The translations under genes and the position numbers were made by a program. From Desulfurococcales archaeon (GTDB lineage: Archaea; Thermoproteota; Thermoprotei_A; Sulfolobales; WAQK01), in NCBI GenBank assembly GCA_027016915.1, contig JALURJ010000051.1, positions 1 through 6,109 on the forward strand: a stretch of 6,109 nucleotides of DNA. Reading direction: 5' to 3'. The notes under the pieces were generated by a model. That model saw nothing but the letters and a program-made list of their open reading frames with translations, was not told the origin of the DNA and did no database searches. This document shows positions 3,375 through 6,109 of this stretch, in pieces. Within the stretch, counting starts at the first letter, position 1. Each line of letters begins with the position of its first letter.

Positions 3375-6100
3375 GCCTCCTCTACCACCTGGCCAGGCTT
3401 GGCAGGGGCTGATCCAGTGGCGTGGCTGGGCTTGCCTCCGCCCTTCCCGCCGAAGCGGCGGGCCAAGAGCCTCACAATGCCAGATGCGTCAAAGCCGTTT
3501 CTAACAGCCTCCTCACCGGCAGCCGCCTCTATAAGGGCCCTACCACTATCCGCCGTGTAGACCATCACCACCGCCAGTCTAGGCTCCTCGGCTACGGCTC
3601 TCTTGAGAAGCTCCTGGATCTGCTTCCGTTCCCTAAGCATAGGGACACCAACGTACACCTTTATCCCGCGGAACTCTCTGGCCTCAGCCAGCATCTTCCT
3701 CTTCTCAAGCTCGGCGATGATCCCGGCGTATTCGAACACAGCGCGTCTCAGAGCTCCGAGCTCCTGAACCAGCTTTTCAACCCTCCTATCAAAGTCCTCC
3801 TTGCTTGCCCCGATCCTGGACGCCGCCAACTCAACACGTTTCTCCAGGCTCAGCATCTCCTCGGCCACCCTCGTGCCTGCAACGTATTCCAGCCTTACAA
3901 CCCCGTCCTGTATCTTGTCCACGTTCACGATCTTTATCGCACCCACCTCACCGGTGTTCCCCAGATGGGTGCCGAAACAGGCCTGCACATCCCAGCCCTC
4001 AACCTCGAGGATCCTTATAACGGGGTCCGGCGGAACCCCTCCCTGATAGAGGCGGAACCCGTACTTTTCTTCAGCCCTATTCCTCTCCATAAACACGGCC
4101 CTCACAGGCCGTCTCTCGAGGACCACCTGGTTGGCAAGCCGCTCTATCTCCTCCACCTGCTTCCTGGTGAGCGGCCTATGATGCGTTATGTCTAGCCTGG
4201 CTTTCTCCACGGTTTTCTCGGCACCTGCCTGCCAGACATGCTCGCCCAGCACCCTCCTAGCAGCGCCCAGGATTATGTGGGTGGCAGTATGGTGCCTCAT
4301 CAACGTGTAGCGGCGTTCCCAGTCGATCTCGCACCAAACCTCGGAGCCCTCCCTAGGCGCAGGGGAGCCCTCGGAGAGCATGTGCACAATCACGTCACCC
4401 ACCTTGACGGTGTCCACAACCCTGGCCCTCGCGCCGCCATCCAGCTCTACCACACCTGTGTCGGCGTCCTGCCCACCGCCCCTAGGGTAGAAGACCGTCT
4501 GGTCTAGTACTAGCGCTCTGCCACGCACGCCTAGGACCTTGGCCCTGAACCTCCTCATGTATGGGTCCTCGTGGAAAAGCCTCCTGGTGGGCGGAAACCC
4601 CGACGCCCACTCGGCGAGATCCTCAGGCACGCCGGGAGCCTCTCTAGGCTTAGCCACCCCGCCGGAGTGCCTCGACGCCACTATGGAGTAAAAGTTGTGG
4701 GGGATCTCGACGGGGACGCCATGCCTCGCAGCCTCCTCCGCCACAAGATCCGGAGGGATTCCGTGGGAATCGTAGAGCACAACCAGGTCCTCCACGCTTA
4801 GGCTACGCTTCCTCCCCAGAAGCTTCGACACTGTTATCCTGCCGCGCTCCAGAGTCTCCCTGTACCTCTGCTCCTCGTAGGAGACTGCGTCTAGTATATA
4901 GTCCCTGTGCTCCACCAGTTGGGGGAAGTCCCTGCCCCAGAACCTGAGCTGCAGCTCCACCAGCTCCTTCAACGAAGCGTCGCTGCCCAAACGCCTGAGA
5001 AGGCGGAGTGCCCTTCTCAATACGAGGCGTGCCAAGTATCCTTCGCCCGAGTTGGAGGGAACTATGCCGTCGCCAAGCATGAGTGATAGCGTCCTAGTGT
5101 GGTCCAGCACGGCGTATACCATTGCAGCCCTTTCGAGCTCCTCCTTAATGCTTCGGGGGGACTCGCCCAGCTCCGAGGCCAGAGTCGTGTAGAGGGAGTC
5201 GAGGGTTTGCGGGACATCGGGGTCTATGTGGCCAGCATGTATTAGGCCCGTCTTGAGGAGTTCCGCCCTCGGCCTGGGGACTCCGAGCTTGTCGAAGAAC
5301 TCCCCAACCATATCTCCGAATATTGCGTCGAAAGCTGTGTAAGCGGAGGTGTTGGTGAACCAGGCTATCCTCTCCACACCGTAGCCCGTGTCCACTATTT
5401 TCAGCGGTATCTCCTCGTACTTTCCGTCCACCACCTTGTACTGCATGAACACTAGGGTCGCCAGTTCGAGTCCTCCCACGGTTACCTCGAAGGAGGGGCC
5501 AGCGTTTCCTCCCCCTTCCCACCACGACTCCTTGAAGACGAGCTCGTCGCTCGGTATTCCGAGCTCCTCTGTGAAGAACCTGTAAGCCAGCTCCACGGTC
5601 TTCTCCTTCCAGTACACCTTCCTGTCGGGGTAGTTGAAGGCGTGGTGTGCAGCCATCTCGAAGCTCGTTAGGTGCCTGCCAAAAGTTATTCCAACATTGT
5701 CTATGTCTTCGAGCCGTATGCACGGCTGCGAGATTACAAGTGGGTTGGCTGGCGGGGGCACTACGCCCGACGTGACGAAGGGCTGAAACACAACTATGCT
5801 GGCGATGGTTAGGTAGAGGTCGTCCCTCCATCTCGCCACAACAGGCCTGGGTTTGACCGGTTCATGTCCGTTCCTGGCGAAGAAATCTATAAAGACCTTC
5901 CTAGCCCCCGCCACATCGAGGGGGCCAATCCTGCGCGGCATCTCGTGGAACCTATAGTGGACGCAGGGAGCGTCCTCACATGTCTCCCTGGACGGATCCT
6001 TAGTCCAGAAGAACTCTCCGCAGACCCTGCACTGTTTCCTAACAAAGCCGCTGTCCCTGAAGAAGCGGAGCCTATACTCGTTGGGAGAGGCTTTCCCCAA
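3338..6100 (-). CDS. alaS: Alanyl-tRNA synthetase, archaeal type, full length
   Basis: A class IIc synthetase that charges tRNA-Ala with alanine and hydrolyses mischarged Ser- or Gly-tRNA-Ala. All domains of the 920-residue protein are present. An archaeal N-terminal Cys4 module (C24, C27, C41, C46) is likely zinc-binding. The catalytic core runs from about 60 to 260, with FEMAAHHAF (147-155), WWEGGGNAGPSFEV (193-206) and motif 3 GYGVER (239-244). The tRNA-recognition region includes LDHTRTL (332-338) and SNSGEGYLARLVLRRALR (349-366). The editing domain starts near FYPRGGGQDADTG (537-549) and holds the metal ligands H604-x3-H608 and C708-x3-H712. A charged, probably coiled-coil segment at 745-810 leads to the C-Ala/DHHA1 domain with its glycine-rich GGKGGGKP (884-891). 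TTG at 6100 is the start because an in-frame TGA lies at 6109-6107, only two codons upstream, and homologues begin in the same place (SPNEYRLRFF). The ribosome-binding site and promoter fall outside the window. The stop overlaps the next gene by 37 bp. Confidence 0.97.
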   Translation of the reverse strand: MGKASPNEYRLRFFRDSGFVRKQCRVCGEFFWTKDPSRETCEDAPCVHYRFHEMPRRIGPLDVAGARKVFIDFFARNGHEPVKPRPVVARWRDDLYLTIASIVVFQPFVTSGVVPPPANPLVISQPCIRLEDIDNVGITFGRHLTSFEMAAHHAFNYPDRKVYWKEKTVELAYRFFTEELGIPSDELVFKESWWEGGGNAGPSFEVTVGGLELATLVFMQYKVVDGKYEEIPLKIVDTGYGVERIAWFTNTSAYTAFDAIFGDMVGEFFDKLGVPRPRAELLKTGLIHAGHIDPDVPQTLDSLYTTLASELGESPRSIKEELERAAMVYAVLDHTRTLSLMLGDGIVPSNSGEGYLARLVLRRALRLLRRLGSDASLKELVELQLRFWGRDFPQLVEHRDYILDAVSYEEQRYRETLERGRITVSKLLGRKRSLSVEDLVVLYDSHGIPPDLVAEEAARHGVPVEIPHNFYSIVASRHSGGVAKPREAPGVPEDLAEWASGFPPTRRLFHEDPYMRRFRAKVLGVRGRALVLDQTVFYPRGGGQDADTGVVELDGGARARVVDTVKVGDVIVHMLSEGSPAPREGSEVWCEIDWERRYTLMRHHTATHIILGAARRVLGEHVWQAGAEKTVEKARLDITHHRPLTRKQVEEIERLANQVVLERRPVRAVFMERNRAEEKYGFRLYQGGVPPDPVIRILEVEGWDVQACFGTHLGNTGEVGAIKIVNVDKIQDGVVRLEYVAGTRVAEEMLSLEKRVELAASRIGASKEDFDRRVEKLVQELGALRRAVFEYAGIIAELEKRKMLAEAREFRGIKVYVGVPMLRERKQIQELLKRAVAEEPRLAVVMVYTADSGRALIEAAAGEEAVRNGFDASGIVRLLARRFGGKGGGKPSHATGSAPAKPGQVVEEAWKLVEEFLESG

Positions 6101-6109
6101 GCGTTGTCA

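Noticed and set aside
3422..4195. 257-codon open frame on the plus strand
   Set aside because: Antisense to the editing and C-Ala domains of alanyl-tRNA synthetase; low-complexity composition with no recognisable motif.
5145..5831. 228-codon open frame on the minus strand
   Set aside because: Same strand but a different frame within the alaS catalytic domain; Arg/His/Gly-rich with no domain. It is a shadow of alaS.

Overview
The window is a tightly packed, GC-rich archaeal segment in which every supported gene lies on the minus strand. The organism is most likely a hyperthermophilic crenarchaeote of the Desulfurococcales/Acidilobales type. This rests on an archaeal-type alanyl-tRNA synthetase with an N-terminal Cys4 module, an archaeal AMP phosphorylase, an HTH-ThiN regulator, a DUF434 protein, TATA-type promoter sequences in short AT-rich spacers, and frequent GTG/TTG starts. 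The genus call is inference only.

Read in the direction of transcription (right to left), the layout is as follows. (1) 6100-3338 is alaS, complete, with a TTG start and a stop codon only six bases upstream of it. (2) 3374-2703 is a DUF434/DUF5616 protein whose start lies 37 bp inside the 3' end of alaS. Its C-terminal half looks like a NYN/PIN-type fold, so it may be a ribonuclease. (3) 2655-2578 is an intron-less tRNA-Arg(TCT) with encoded CCA and its own TATA-like box in the 47-bp gap. (4) 2577-2349 is a 229-bp non-coding spacer holding short inverted and tandem repeats and then the AT-rich promoter of the next gene. (5) 2348-1434 is a ThiR-like regulator with an N-terminal helix-turn-helix and a C-terminal ThiN (thiamine-phosphate synthase-like) domain. 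(6) 1433-1323 is a 111-bp spacer with several TATA-like boxes. (7) 1322-1 is AMP phosphorylase, missing about 60 C-terminal residues beyond the window edge.

The right half forms a translation cluster: alanine charging and editing, an arginine tRNA, and an uncharacterised possible nuclease apparently coupled to alaS. The left half pairs a ligand-sensing regulator with the enzyme that opens the archaeal AMP/ribose-1,5-bisphosphate salvage route; whether the regulator controls its neighbour cannot be read from the sequence. There is no CRISPR array, insertion sequence, rRNA or obvious horizontally acquired island. The most interesting leads are the uncharacterised DUF434 protein, a very short leader ORF whose stop overlaps the regulator's ATG, and the apparently degenerate catalytic part of the ThiN domain.
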